Of a DNA stretch of 64,000 nucleotides, positions 44,490-54,255 are shown piece by piece. The DNA lies in assembly GCF_002761755.1 (NCBI RefSeq), contig NZ_PEOG01000005.1:120535-184534 (forward strand), written 5' to 3'. The first letter of the stretch is position 1, and each line of letters begins with the position of its first letter. The notes under the pieces are model-generated. The model searched no databases. It was not told the origin of the DNA and was given only the letters and a program-made list of their open reading frames with translations. The position numbers and the translations under genes are program-made. Origin of the DNA: Roseateles chitinivorans (GTDB lineage: Bacteria; Pseudomonadota; Gammaproteobacteria; Burkholderiales; Burkholderiaceae_C).

Positions 44490-45266
44490 ATGGCCCCACG
44501 CGCCCCGAAGCCGCCCGCCACGCAGGCGGCTTTTGTCTTGCACCACTACGACTGGAGCGAGACCAGCCTGGTGCTGGACCTGTTCTCCCGCGAGCATGGC
44601 CGGCTGGCGGTCGTCGCGAAAGGCGCCAAGCGGCCGTATTCCCAGCTGAGATCGGTGCTGCTGCCCTTCCTGCGCCTGCAGGTGACACTGTCCCGGCCGT
44701 CGAAGATGAACGAGGACGGCGCGGCCGAGGTGCAATCGCTGCGCGGCGCGGAATGGGTGGGGGGGCAGACGCTGCCCAGTGGCGCGGCGCTGTTCAGCGG
44801 TTATTACGTCAACGAGCTGCTGCTGAAGTTCCTGCCGCGGCAGGACGCGCAGCCGGGCCTGTTCGATGCCTATGCGGCGCTGCTGCCCCGCCTGGCGTCG
44901 GTGGACGATGCGCAGGCGGCACTGCGCGCCTTCGAGTTGACGCTGCTGGCGACCTGCGGCCTGCTGCCCGACCTGAGCGTGCTGGCCACGACGCAGGCGC
45001 CGCTCGATCCGGAGCGGCCCTACATGCTGGCGCCGGAGTCCGGCGTGATCGTGCCGACGCACGACGCGCCGCAGCTCACCGGCATGGCCTTCATCCAACT
45101 CCAGGCGGCCCTGCTGCATGGCAGCCAGGCGGCACTGCAGCAGGCCTGCGAGGGTGCCGGGCCGGCCTTGAAGCCGCTGCTGCGCGCGTTGCTTCACTAT
45201 CATCTGGGCCATCGTCCTCTGCGGACGCGGCAGGTGCTGCTCGACGTCCAGAAGCTGCTCACATGA
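44490..45266 (+). CDS. recO: DNA repair protein RecO
   Basis: A 258-residue RecO, which loads RecA on SSB-coated DNA with RecR. The N-terminal OB fold is seen as AAFVLHHYDWSETSLVLDLFSREHGRLAVVAKGAKRP in overlapping pieces of the family pattern; the helical C-terminal part includes ELLLKFLPRQDAQPGLFDAY. The usual zinc cysteines are not evident. It starts four bases after era and overlaps pdxJ by four bases. Confidence 0.94.
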   Translation: MAPRAPKPPATQAAFVLHHYDWSETSLVLDLFSREHGRLAVVAKGAKRPYSQLRSVLLPFLRLQVTLSRPSKMNEDGAAEVQSLRGAEWVGGQTLPSGAALFSGYYVNELLLKFLPRQDAQPGLFDAYAALLPRLASVDDAQAALRAFELTLLATCGLLPDLSVLATTQAPLDPERPYMLAPESGVIVPTHDAPQLTGMAFIQLQAALLHGSQAALQQACEGAGPALKPLLRALLHYHLGHRPLRTRQVLLDVQKLLT

Positions 45267-46045
45267 ATCCGTTGATCGCTCCCGAATCCGGTCGCCACGA
45301 CGCGCGTTGCGCGCTCTCGGTCAATGTCAACAAGGTCGCGCTGCTGCGCAACACGCGGCACCTGGGCATCCCCAGCGTGACGCGCGCGGCGCAGCTGTGC
45401 CTGGAGGCCGGCGCGCAAGGCATCACGGTGCATCCGCGGCCCGACGAGCGCCACATCCGCGCGCACGATGTGCGCGAGCTCGCCGCGCTGATGAAGGCCT
45501 GGCCGCAAGCGGAATACAACATCGAGGGCAACCCGACGCAGAACCTGATGGACTTCATCCGCGAGGTCCGTCCCCACCAGGCGACCTTCGTTCCCGACAG
45601 CGAGGACCAGTTCACCTCCGACCATGGCTGGAACCTGCCGGCCGACACCGAGCGGCTGCGTCCGCTGATCGCCGAATGCCGGTCGCTCGGCGTGCGGGTG
45701 AGCCTGTTCATGGACCCGGTGCCCGAAGCGATGGCCCATGTGGCGGCGCTGGGCGCCGAACGCATCGAGCTCTACACCGAGACCTGGGCGAGCGCCTTCG
45801 GCACGCCGCGCGAGGCGGAGGTGGTGGCCGGCTTCGCCGCCGCGGCACGCGCGGCACTGGCGCAGGGGCTGGGCATCAACGCGGGCCACGACCTGAACCG
45901 CGACAACCTGACGCGCTTCCTGCGCGAGGTGCCGGGCGTGGCGGAGGTGTCGATCGGCCATGCGCTGATCGCGGACGCGCTGGAACTCGGCTATGCCGAG
46001 ACCGTGCGCGACTACCAGCGCTGCATCCAGCGCGCCTACGTCTGA
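45263..46045 (+). CDS. pdxJ: Pyridoxine 5'-phosphate synthase
   Basis: A 260-residue TIM-barrel enzyme that joins 1-deoxyxylulose 5-phosphate and amino-acetone phosphate in vitamin B6 synthesis. Landmarks: [62 protein letters not shown] and [13 protein letters not shown]. The ATG overlaps the recO stop. Order recO-pdxJ-acpS is conserved. Confidence 0.98.
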   Translation: MNPLIAPESGRHDARCALSVNVNKVALLRNTRHLGIPSVTRAAQLCLEAGAQGITVHPRPDERHIRAHDVRELAALMKAWPQAEYNIEGNPTQNLMDFIREVRPHQATFVPDSEDQFTSDHGWNLPADTERLRPLIAECRSLGVRVSLFMDPVPEAMAHVAALGAERIELYTETWASAFGTPREAEVVAGFAAAARAALAQGLGINAGHDLNRDNLTRFLREVPGVAEVSIGHALIADALELGYAETVRDYQRCIQRAYV

Positions 46046-46115
46046 TTGCATTTGCGCACGCAAGCACCACGCAGCGGGCACGAGACGCGCACCGGGCGCG
46101 CATGAAAGGGTCGCG

Positions 46116-46511
46116 ATGATCTACGGCATCGGCACGGACGTCTGCGACATCCGGCGCATCCGGAGCACCTTCGCACGGCGCGGGGAGCGCTTCGCCGAGA
46201 AGGTGCTGGGCCCGCACGAGATCGAGGTGTTCCGCGAGCGGTATGCCAAGGTCGAGGCGCGGGGCATCGCCTACCTGGCGACGCGCTTCTCCGCCAAGGA
46301 GGCCTTCTCGAAGGCGATCGGCCTGGGCATGCGCATGCCGATGACCTGGCGCGCCTGTGAGATCGTCAAGGCCCGCAGCGGCAAGCCGGAGATCCGGCTG
46401 CACGACGACCTGGCCGACTGGTTCGAGGCCAAGGGCCTGAGAGCCCATGTCAGCGTCAGCGACGAGACGGACTACGCCACGGCGTTCGTCGTCGTCGAGA
46501 CGCGGGACTGA
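46116..46511 (+). CDS. acpS: Holo-ACP synthase
   Basis: A 131-residue AcpS, which transfers phosphopantetheine to carrier proteins. Magnesium ligands lie in [13 protein letters not shown] (D8) and [31 protein letters not shown] closes the protein. It should activate AcpP (35220) and possibly the second carrier at 21780. ATG 46116 is used because the longer frame overlaps pdxJ. Confidence 0.96.
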   Translation: MIYGIGTDVCDIRRIRSTFARRGERFAEKVLGPHEIEVFRERYAKVEARGIAYLATRFSAKEAFSKAIGLGMRMPMTWRACEIVKARSGKPEIRLHDDLADWFEAKGLRAHVSVSDETDYATAFVVVETRD

Positions 46512-46604
46512 GCCACGGGCCCGAGACGCGGGCGCCGATGGCCCGGCCCGCGATCTGAAACCACGCGGGCGCGACGACGCCCGTTCAACGAGAGAGACAA
46601 GTCA

Positions 46605-47690
46605 ATGACCGATTCCCTGCATTCGCCGGTGATCCTCGACATCGCGGGCACGACGCTGACCGCCGACGATCGGCGCCGGCTGGCGCATCCGCTGACCGGC
46701 GGGATGATCCTGTTCGCGCGCCACTTCGAGAGCCGCGCGCAGCTGACTGCGCTGTGCGCCGAGGCCAAGTCGCTGCGGCCGGACCTGCTGATCGCCGTCG
46801 ACCAGGAAGGCGGCCGGGTGCAGCGCTTCCGCACCGACGGCTTCACCGCGCTGCCGGCGATGCGCACGCTCGGCGAGCTGTGGATGGACGACGCGATGCG
46901 CGCGGTCCAGGCGGCGACCGCGACCGGCCTGGTGCTGGCGCTGGAGCTGCGGGCCTGCGGCGTCGACATGAGCTTCACGCCGGTGCTCGACCTGGACCAC
47001 CAGGACGCCTCTCGGCAGTCGGTCAGCCCGGTGATCGGCTCGCGCAGCTTCCATGGCGATCCGCGGGTGGTGAGCCTGCTGGCGCAGAGCCTGATGCAGG
47101 GCCTGGCGCTGGCCGGCATGGGCAGCTGCGGCAAGCACTTCCCCGGACACGGCTTCGTGAGCGTCGATTCGCATGTGGGTGTGCCGGTGGACACCCGGTC
47201 GCTGAAGACCATCCTGGCGGAGGATGTGCGGCCCTTCGAATGGCTGAGCCTGAGCCTGTCGGCGGTGATGCCGGCGCACGTGATCTACCGCAAGGTGGAC
47301 AGCCGGCCGGCGGGCTTCAGCCGGCGCTGGCTGCAGGACATCCTGCGCGACCGGCTGGGCTTCGCCGGCGCGGTGTTCAGCGACGACCTGGGCATGGCGG
47401 CGGCGCGCGTCATCGAGGGCCGGCCGGTGGGTTACACCGAGGCCGCGCTGGCGGCGCTGGGGGCCGGCTGCGACCTGGTGCTGCTGTGCAACCAGAGCCT
47501 GGAGCAGGGCGGCCGCGCGATCGATGAGCTGCTGGACGGCCTGACCGTGGCGCAGTCGACCGGCGCCTGGATGCCGGCGATCGACGGCGAGGCGCGCCGC
47601 GCGGCGCTGGTGCCGCAGTCGGCGCCGCTGACCTGGGATGAGTTGATGCTCGCGCCGAGGTACCTGGAGGCGCTGGCGCGACTGCCCTGA
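46605..47690 (+). CDS. nagZ: Beta-N-acetylhexosaminidase (GH3)
   Basis: A 361-residue GH3 glycosidase for cytoplasmic peptidoglycan recycling. Motifs: AVDQEGGRVQRF, GKHFPGHGFVSVDSHVGVP with the catalytic histidine loop, and the nucleophile aspartate in GAVFSDDLGMAAARV. An AGAGAGAC site lies before the ATG. It closes the housekeeping block. Confidence 0.97.
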   Translation: MTDSLHSPVILDIAGTTLTADDRRRLAHPLTGGMILFARHFESRAQLTALCAEAKSLRPDLLIAVDQEGGRVQRFRTDGFTALPAMRTLGELWMDDAMRAVQAATATGLVLALELRACGVDMSFTPVLDLDHQDASRQSVSPVIGSRSFHGDPRVVSLLAQSLMQGLALAGMGSCGKHFPGHGFVSVDSHVGVPVDTRSLKTILAEDVRPFEWLSLSLSAVMPAHVIYRKVDSRPAGFSRRWLQDILRDRLGFAGAVFSDDLGMAAARVIEGRPVGYTEAALAALGAGCDLVLLCNQSLEQGGRAIDELLDGLTVAQSTGAWMPAIDGEARRAALVPQSAPLTWDELMLAPRYLEALARLP

Positions 47691-47737
47691 GGCTGTGAGG
47701 CTGTGAGGCCCCGGGCGGTGGGACGGCGACCGCCAGC

Positions 47738-47743
47738 TAGACT
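47738..47743 (+). promoter_or_regulatory. -10-like TAGACT upstream of the SWIM-MoxR-VWA module
   Basis: TAGACT followed by CCGCCCC stands 45 bases before the first gene of the five-gene module. No clear -35 element is visible. It is the only promoter-like site in the 98-base gap after nagZ. Confidence 0.3.
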
Positions 47744-47788
47744 CCGCCCCAACTGACCGGACAACGATCAATCAGGGAGCGGGCCAGC

Positions 47789-49198
47789 ATGACGCTGACC
47801 ATGGAGGGAGTGCTGGCGCTGGCGCCGGACGAGGCTTCGGCGAAGGCTGCGCGTGGGCTCACCTCGCCGGCCAAGTGGCCCTTGCTCGGCGCCGATGACG
47901 CCGCCGTCTGGGGCGAGTGCCAGGGCAGCGGCTCCAAGCCGTACCAGACGCAGGTGGACCTGAGCGGTCCCGCGTTCCGCTGCTCCTGCCCCAGCCGCAA
48001 GTTCCCCTGCAAGCATGGCCTCGCGCTGCTGATGCTGCGGGCGCAGGAGGCGTCGAAGTTCAGCGGCGGCGAGCCGCCGGCCTGGGTGGCCGAATGGCTG
48101 GCGTCGCGTGGCGAGCGGGCGCAGAAGAAGGAAGAGCGCTACCAGAAGGCCGCCGACCGCGCCGCCGAGCGCGCGGCACAACTCGCCGACGGCGCCGATC
48201 CCGCGCAGGCCGCTGCCGCGCTCGCCGATCCGGATGGCGCGGCGAAGCGCGAATCGCAGCGCTGGCGCCGCATCGAGGACGCCGCCGGTGAACTGCAACG
48301 CTGGCTCGGCGATCAGATCGGCCGCGGCCTCGGGGCGCTCGACGACGCCGCGATCCGCGGCTGGCGAACCATGGCGGCCCGCATGGTCGACGCGCAGGCG
48401 CCCGGGCTCGGACAGCGGCTCACCGCGGCCGCCGATGGCTGGCGCGTCGGCGCCGACTGGCCCGAACGCATGCTCGCGCGTCTGGGCCTGCTCCAGCTGG
48501 CCTGCGACGCCATCGGCCGGCGCGAGACGCTGCCCGCCGCCGTCCAGGCGGACCTGCGCACCGTCTGCGGCTGGCCGCTCGACCAGGCCGAGGTGCTCGC
48601 CACCGGCGAGCGCCTGACCGATCGCTGGACCGTCATCGGCGTCATCGTCGAGGAACGCGACGCGCGCCTCAACGAACGCCGCGTCTGGCTGCATGGCGAG
48701 CGCTCCGGCCGCCGCGCCTGGCTGCTCGAACACACGCATGGCGGGCGCGGCTTCGATGGGCTGTGGCTGCCGGGTTCCGGCAAGGCGCTCACGCTGGTCT
48801 TCTATCCCGGCGGCGCGCCGCTGCGCGCGCTGGTCGCGGACGAGGCGCCCTCGACGGAGCCGGCCACCGCCGAAGGCGCCGCGGGCCTGGCGCCGCAGGC
48901 CTGGAGCGCCGAATGGCAGCGGGTCGCGCAGCGCATCGCTGCCCATCCGTTCGCGTCGCTGCATCCGGTGGTGCTCTCGAACGCGATCCCCGTCGCCTCC
49001 GATGCCGGTCCGTCCCTGACCGCCGAGGGCCGCGCCGTGCCGCTGCGCCTGGGCGATGAAGACTGGTGGTCGCTGATGGCGGTCTCGGGGGCGCACCCGC
49101 TCGACGTGATGGGCGAATGGGACGGCGTGCGCCTGAGCCCGTTGACCGCGTGGGCCGCCGGATCGCCGCGGCCCCTCTGGACCCGGAGCGCCGCATGA
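47789..49198 (+). CDS. SWIM zinc-finger protein
   Basis: A 469-residue protein with a SWIM zinc finger at C65-x-C67-x6-C74-x-H76 (RCSCPSRKFPCKHGLALLML). The remainder is alanine- and charge-rich, with a helical region at 110-170 (EEKRYQK-like charged repeats) and a conserved C-terminal domain of unknown role (WSLMAVSGAHPLDVMGEW). SWIM fingers bind nucleic acid or proteins. It is the first gene of a module whose five members overlap or nearly touch, comparable in content to E. coli yehL/M/P/Q. Substrate unknown. Confidence 0.88.
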   Translation: MTLTMEGVLALAPDEASAKAARGLTSPAKWPLLGADDAAVWGECQGSGSKPYQTQVDLSGPAFRCSCPSRKFPCKHGLALLMLRAQEASKFSGGEPPAWVAEWLASRGERAQKKEERYQKAADRAAERAAQLADGADPAQAAAALADPDGAAKRESQRWRRIEDAAGELQRWLGDQIGRGLGALDDAAIRGWRTMAARMVDAQAPGLGQRLTAAADGWRVGADWPERMLARLGLLQLACDAIGRRETLPAAVQADLRTVCGWPLDQAEVLATGERLTDRWTVIGVIVEERDARLNERRVWLHGERSGRRAWLLEHTHGGRGFDGLWLPGSGKALTLVFYPGGAPLRALVADEAPSTEPATAEGAAGLAPQAWSAEWQRVAQRIAAHPFASLHPVVLSNAIPVASDAGPSLTAEGRAVPLRLGDEDWWSLMAVSGAHPLDVMGEWDGVRLSPLTAWAAGSPRPLWTRSAA

Positions 49199-50763
49199 GC
49201 GCCTGGACCCCGCTGCTGCCGATCGCGATGGTCGGCACCGAACGGCAGCCCGGACCGCTGCCCGAATGGCCCGGCGAGATCGGCCAGCTTGCGGCGCAGG
49301 CCGCGCGGGCCGCGGACGGTCCGTCGAATCAGGTCCTGCGCGCGATGGCGGTCATCGCGGCCTGCGAGGCCGCTGGCCTGCAGGACCGCCCCTGGACCGT
49401 CGCACCACCGGAACCGGCCGCGGAGGACCGCCTGCCGGTGGTCCCCGACGGACAGGGCGGACAGCTGCGATCGCTGCTGCGCTGGGCGCTGAGCGAGGCG
49501 CCGGCCCGGCTCCAGTGGCAGGTCTTCGCGGACCTGGCCGCCGCCGGACTGCGCCTGCCCGACCCCTTGCTGCCGCAGGCGCTCGAACTCGGCCGCCGTT
49601 CAGTGGCGCTGCGGGCGCCGCTGCTGCCGGTGCTCGGCGAGCGCGGGCTGTGGCTCGCCCGCCAGCGCGAGGAGTGGCGCTACGCGGCCGGCGTCGGCGG
49701 CGATGCGCTCGATCATTCGCGATGGACCGAGGGCACGCTCGAGCAGCGCCGCGCCTTCCTGGCCCGCGAGCGCGCCGCGGATGCCGTCGCTGGCCGCGCC
49801 CGGCTTGAAGCCGCCTTGGCCGAACTGCCCGCGAAGGAGCGCGCCGATCTCGCGTCGCAGCTCGCCGTCGGTTTGTCCGTCGACGACGAAGCCGTGCTCG
49901 ACCGCCTCCGGGCCGATCGCAGCCGCGAGGTGCGCGAGGTCGCGCTCGGCATGCTGCTGCGCCTGCCCGGCGCGGCGCATCCCCGTCGCGCGATCGGTCG
50001 CCTCGCGCCGCTGCTGCGCAGCGAGCGTGCGCTGCTGCGCCGGCACTGGGTCATCGACGCGCCGGCCGCCGCCGGCAGCGATTGGGCCGCCGATCAACTC
50101 GTCGCTGAGCGCCCTCAGACGGAGAAGCTCGGCGAGCGCGGCTGGTGGCTATTCCAGCTGGTGCGCCAGGTGCCGCTGGGCTGGTGGGTCGAAACGACCG
50201 GCATGACGCCCGCCGAGCTGCTCGGCTGGGCCGGCAAGACCGATTGGTTCGAGGCCCTGCAGCGTGGCTGGTTCGACGTGCTCGGCGCGACGCGCGAGAC
50301 CGACTGGTGCGAGGCCTTCCTCGACCATGCGTTCGGCGACCTCGGCGCGGGCATCGAGTCGCACCGCGCCGCGCAGGTGCTGGGCTGGCTGCCGCAGGCC
50401 CGCCGGGAGCGCTACTGGCTGCGCCACCTGCAGCAGGGCACGCTGCCCCTGTCCGCGCTGATCGCCGCGGCGAGCGGCGGCGAGACGCTCGGCCCGCTGC
50501 TCTCGCAGGCGCTGACCGAGCAGCTGCTGACGCGGGCCCGCGCCGGCACGCTCAAGGACGACTACACCGTGCGCGCGATGCTGGCCGACTTCGGCGCCGT
50601 CGTGCATCCCGACTCCCTGTCCGCGTACGGCTCGATCGCCGACCAGCGCGCGGCCGGCGAGACCGCCGCCTATGCGGACCTGCTGCAGGCCGTCGCGCAG
50701 ACGGTCGCGCTGCGCCGTGCCCTGATCGCTCTTCAACCGGATCCGACCCCGAGGACCCCATGA
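49195..50763 (+). CDS. DUF5691 family protein
   Basis: A 522-residue protein beginning MSAWTPLLPIAMVGTERQPG, the typical DUF5691 start. The rest is predicted alpha-helical and HEAT-like, rich in leucine, arginine and alanine (for example DRLRADRSREVREVALGMLL), with a tryptophan-rich segment (ERGWWLFQLVRQVPLGWW). It overlaps the SWIM gene and the AAA+ gene by four bases each. Known only as a companion of SWIM/MoxR/VWA genes; probably a scaffold or adaptor (inference). Confidence 0.85.
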   Translation: MSAWTPLLPIAMVGTERQPGPLPEWPGEIGQLAAQAARAADGPSNQVLRAMAVIAACEAAGLQDRPWTVAPPEPAAEDRLPVVPDGQGGQLRSLLRWALSEAPARLQWQVFADLAAAGLRLPDPLLPQALELGRRSVALRAPLLPVLGERGLWLARQREEWRYAAGVGGDALDHSRWTEGTLEQRRAFLARERAADAVAGRARLEAALAELPAKERADLASQLAVGLSVDDEAVLDRLRADRSREVREVALGMLLRLPGAAHPRRAIGRLAPLLRSERALLRRHWVIDAPAAAGSDWAADQLVAERPQTEKLGERGWWLFQLVRQVPLGWWVETTGMTPAELLGWAGKTDWFEALQRGWFDVLGATRETDWCEAFLDHAFGDLGAGIESHRAAQVLGWLPQARRERYWLRHLQQGTLPLSALIAAASGGETLGPLLSQALTEQLLTRARAGTLKDDYTVRAMLADFGAVVHPDSLSAYGSIADQRAAGETAAYADLLQAVAQTVALRRALIALQPDPTPRTP

Positions 50764-51866
50764 CGACCATGCCCGACACCTCCGCCGCCTCGCAGGTCCT
50801 GCGCCGCCACGCGGAGCACCAGTACGCCGAGGAACTCGCCGAGCTCAAGCGCCAGGACACGCGTCCGCGTCCCGAGAACTGGGCGATGTCGCCGTGGGCG
50901 GTGCTGCGCTACCTGATGGGCGGCACGCTGGAGAACGGCTTCGACGTCAGCGCCAAGTACATCGGCGACGAGCGCCTGATGGAGATCGCCATCGCGACGC
51001 TCGCCACCGATCGCGCGCTGCTGCTCTATGGCGTGCCGGGCACGGCGAAGTCGTGGGTCTCCGAGCACCTGTCGGCGGCGGTCAGCGGCGACTCGACGCT
51101 GCTGATCCAGGGCACCGCGGGCACCGGGGAGGAACAGCTGCGCTACGGCTGGAACTACGCGCAGCTGCTGGCCAACGGCCCGAGCGAGGCCGCGCTGGTG
51201 CCCAGCCCGCTGATGAAGGCGATGCGGGCCGGCAAGATCGCGCGCATCGAGGAACTGACGCGCATCCCGGCCGACGTGCAGGACAGCCTCATCACGGTGC
51301 TGTCGGAGAAGACGCTGCCGATTCCGGAGCTCGGCGGCGAGGTGCAGGCCACGCGCGGCTTCAGCGTGATCGCCACGGCCAACAACCGCGACAAGGGCGT
51401 GAACGAGCTGTCGGCGGCGCTCAAGCGGCGCTTCAACACGGTGGTGCTGCCGGTGCCGGCGAGCGAGGATGCGGAGGTGTCCATCGTCGTCAAGCGGGTC
51501 GCGGAACTCGGCGCCGCGCTGCAGCTGCCGGCCGAGCCGCCCGCGTTGAAGGAGGTGCGCCGCATCGTGCAGATCTTCCGCGAGCTGCGCAACGGCCGCA
51601 CCGAGGATGGCAGGACGCAGCTGAAGTCGCCCAGCGGCACGCTGTCGACGGCGGAGGCGATCTCGGTGATCAACAGCGGCATGGCGCTGGCGGGTCACTT
51701 CGGCGACGGTGTGATGGGCCCGCGCGACGTGGCCTCGGGCCTGCTCGGCGCGATCGTCAAGGACCCGGTCCAGGACCAGGTCGTGTGGACCGAATACCTC
51801 GAGACCGTCGTCAAGGAGCGCGCCGACTGGAAGGACCTGTATCGCGCCTGCCGCGAGCAGTCCTGA
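50760..51866 (+). CDS. MoxR-type AAA+ ATPase
   Basis: A 368-residue AAA+ protein. Walker A is GVPGTAKS at residues 91-98; the Walker B region is IARIEELTRIP; sensor 1 is VIATANNRD and the arginine finger region is LSAALKRRFNTVVLPVP. MoxR ATPases pair with VWA proteins as chaperones or remodelers of metal centres and protein complexes. It overlaps the DUF5691 gene (ATGA), and the DUF5682 gene follows after 20 bases. Likely the motor of the module. Confidence 0.93.
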   Translation: MTTMPDTSAASQVLRRHAEHQYAEELAELKRQDTRPRPENWAMSPWAVLRYLMGGTLENGFDVSAKYIGDERLMEIAIATLATDRALLLYGVPGTAKSWVSEHLSAAVSGDSTLLIQGTAGTGEEQLRYGWNYAQLLANGPSEAALVPSPLMKAMRAGKIARIEELTRIPADVQDSLITVLSEKTLPIPELGGEVQATRGFSVIATANNRDKGVNELSAALKRRFNTVVLPVPASEDAEVSIVVKRVAELGAALQLPAEPPALKEVRRIVQIFRELRNGRTEDGRTQLKSPSGTLSTAEAISVINSGMALAGHFGDGVMGPRDVASGLLGAIVKDPVQDQVVWTEYLETVVKERADWKDLYRACREQS

Positions 51867-51886
51867 GCGCTGAACCGCGAGATCCC

Positions 51887-54255
51887 ATGAGCGATCCGGT
51901 CCATTACTTCGGTGTCCGGCACCACGGGCCCGGCTGCGCGCGCAGCCTGCTGGCCGCGTTCGAGGCATTGAAGCCGGACTGCGTGCTGATCGAGGGGCCG
52001 CCCGAGGCGGACGGCCTCGTCGCGGCGGTGCTGGAGGCGGGCATGGCGCCGCCAGTGGCGCTGCTGACGCATGGTGTGGAGGACGCGAGCCGCGCGGTGT
52101 ACCACCCGTTCGCGAGCTTCTCGCCGGAATGGCAGGCCCTGCGCTGGGCTGTCGGGGCCGGCGTGCCGGCGCGGTTCATCGACCTGCCGGTGGGGGTGTC
52201 GCTGGCGCTGGAGCAGGCGGGCCAAGAGGGCCGGGATGAAGACGGGCCGGAGGAAAAACAGGCGGGGATGAGCAGGCGGGGGATGAGCAGACGGGGGAAG
52301 AGCAGGCGGGGGAAGGGCGAGCGCAGCCCGTCTCCGCGGAGACGCCCGATGCCGCGCCATCGCGCCGTGGCGACCCGCTGGACTGGTTCGCGCGTGCGGC
52401 GGGCTACGCCGATGGCGAGGCGTGGTGGAACCACATGGTCGAGGAGCGCGGCGACGGCGAGGATCTCTTCGCCGCGATCGGCGAGGCGATGACCACGCTG
52501 CGCGCCGAATCCGGCGATGACGAGACGCTCGATCCGAAGACGCCGCGCGCCCGCCGCGAGGGGCTGCGCGAGGCCCACATGCGGCAGTGCATCCGCGCCG
52601 CGCGCAAGGAGGGCTTCGAGCGCATCGCGGTCGTCTGCGGCGCATGGCACCTCGGCGGCCTGCAGGCGGACGTCACGATGAAGGCCGACCAGGGGCTGCT
52701 CAAGGGACTGCCGAAGCTGAAGGTCACCAGCACCTGGGTGCCCTGGACCTATCGCCACCTGGCGCGCGAGAGCGGCTACGGCGCCGGCATCCATTCGCCG
52801 GGCTGGTACGAGCATCTGTGGCTGAGCGGGCTCGACGGCGAGCGGCGGCCGCGCGCGATCGGGTGGCTGGCGCGCGTCGCGCGGCTGATGCGGGAGCGCG
52901 ACCTCGATTGCTCCTCCGCGCACCTGATCGAAGCGAGCCGCCTGGCCGACACGCTGGCCGCGCTGCGCCAGCGGCCGGCGCCGGGCCTGGACGAGCTGCA
53001 CGAGGCGACGCGCACCGTGATGACGCTGGGCGACGAGGCCGTGCTCGATTTCATCCGCGACGAGCTGGTCATCGGCGATCGGCTCGGCCAGGTGCCGGCC
53101 GGCGTGCCGACGGTGCCGCTGCAACGCGACCTCGAGCAGATGCAGAAGTCGCTGCGGATGAAGCCCGAGGCGACGCAGAAGACGTTGGACCTCGACCTGC
53201 GACAGCCCAACGACCTGGCGCGCAGCCATCTGCTGCACCGGCTGCGGCTGATTGATCTGCCATGGGGCGAGATCGCGCGCACGGGCAAGTCCTCGCGTGG
53301 CACCTTCCACGAGGTGTGGTCGCTGCAATGGCAGCCGGAATTCGCGCTGCGCCTGATCGAGGCCAGCCGCTGGGGCCAGTCGGTCGCGCAGGCGGCGACG
53401 GCGGCGGTGGCCGAGCGCTGCGGCCGTGAGCGCACGCTGGGCGCGCTGGCCGAGCTGGTGGACCGTGTGCTGCTGGCGGACCTGCCGGAGGCGGTGATCG
53501 TGGCGTCGCGCGCGCTGCAGGATCACGCCGCGGTGACCGGGGATGCCGATCAACTGCTGGCCGCGCTGCCCCCGCTCGCCAATGTCTTCCGCTACGGCAA
53601 TGTGCGGCAGACCGACGCGACGATGGTGGGCCATGTCTTCGACGGGCTGGTCACGCGGGCGGCGATCAGCCTGCCGCTGGCGGGCGATTCGCTGGACGAC
53701 GCGGCCGCCTCGCAGTGCCGCGATCGCGTGCTGGGCGCGCAATCGGCGATCCGCCTGCGCGATCCGGGGCGGCAGACCGATCCCTCCACGCAATGGCGAG
53801 CCGCGATCGGGCAACTCGCGGCGCGTGACGGCGCGCATGCGTTGCTGCGGGGTCTGTGCACGCGGCTGCTGCTCGACGACGGCCTGATCACGGCGGAGGA
53901 CGCCGGCACGGCGATCTCGCTGCATCTGTCGCGCGCGGCCGAGCCGGGCAAGGCGGCGGCGTGGCTGGATGGCTTCCTCAACCGCAACGCGGTGGTGCTG
54001 CTGCATCACGATGGCGTGTGGCCTTTGGTCGATGCCTGGCTGAGCGGGCTCGACGAGGAGCACTTCGTCCGCGTGCTGCCGTTGGTGCGGCGGACCTTCG
54101 CGCATTTCGACGCGGCCGAGCGCCGCGACCTGGGTCAGCGCGCGGCGCGCAAGGGCGGCGGCGGGGCGATGGCGCCGACCCCTGCGGAATGGGACGAGGC
54201 GCGCGCGGCATTGCCGCTGCCGCTGCTGCGCGCGATGTTGGGAGTGGACGCATGA
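51887..54255 (+). pseudogene. DUF5682 family protein, frameshifted in a tandem repeat
   Basis: The N-terminal part (MSDPVHYFGVRHHGPGCARS, residues 1 to about 125) is in one frame from ATG 51887; the rest (GDPLDWFARAAGYADGEAWW onward) is in the -1 frame to 54255. Restoring one G in the first unit of a 15-bp repeat (52264-52267) would give one 789-residue protein. The DUF5682 signatures VRHHGPG, EGPPEADGL and VCGAWHLGGL are all present, and no other damage is visible. So it may be recently broken, phase-variable, read by -1 slippage, or a sequencing error. The following VWA gene overlaps its stop (ATGA). Confidence 0.85.
52259..52317 (+). repeat. 15-bp tandem repeat with one short unit inside the DUF5682 gene
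   Basis: Four units: caggcggggatgag (14 bases, 52259-52272), caggcgggggatgag (52273-52287), cagacgggggaagag (52288-52302) and caggcgggggaaggg (52303-52317). Units 2-4 have five G; unit 1 has four. In the restored frame they encode QAGDE-like pentapeptides. Changes in unit number keep frame; changes in G-run length do not. Confidence 0.9.

Noticed and set aside
52254..52258. A5 run as the site of programmed -1 frameshifting in the DUF5682 gene
   Set aside because: It lacks a standard X XXY YYZ heptamer, and the missing G in repeat unit 1 explains the frame change more simply. Kept only as an alternative.
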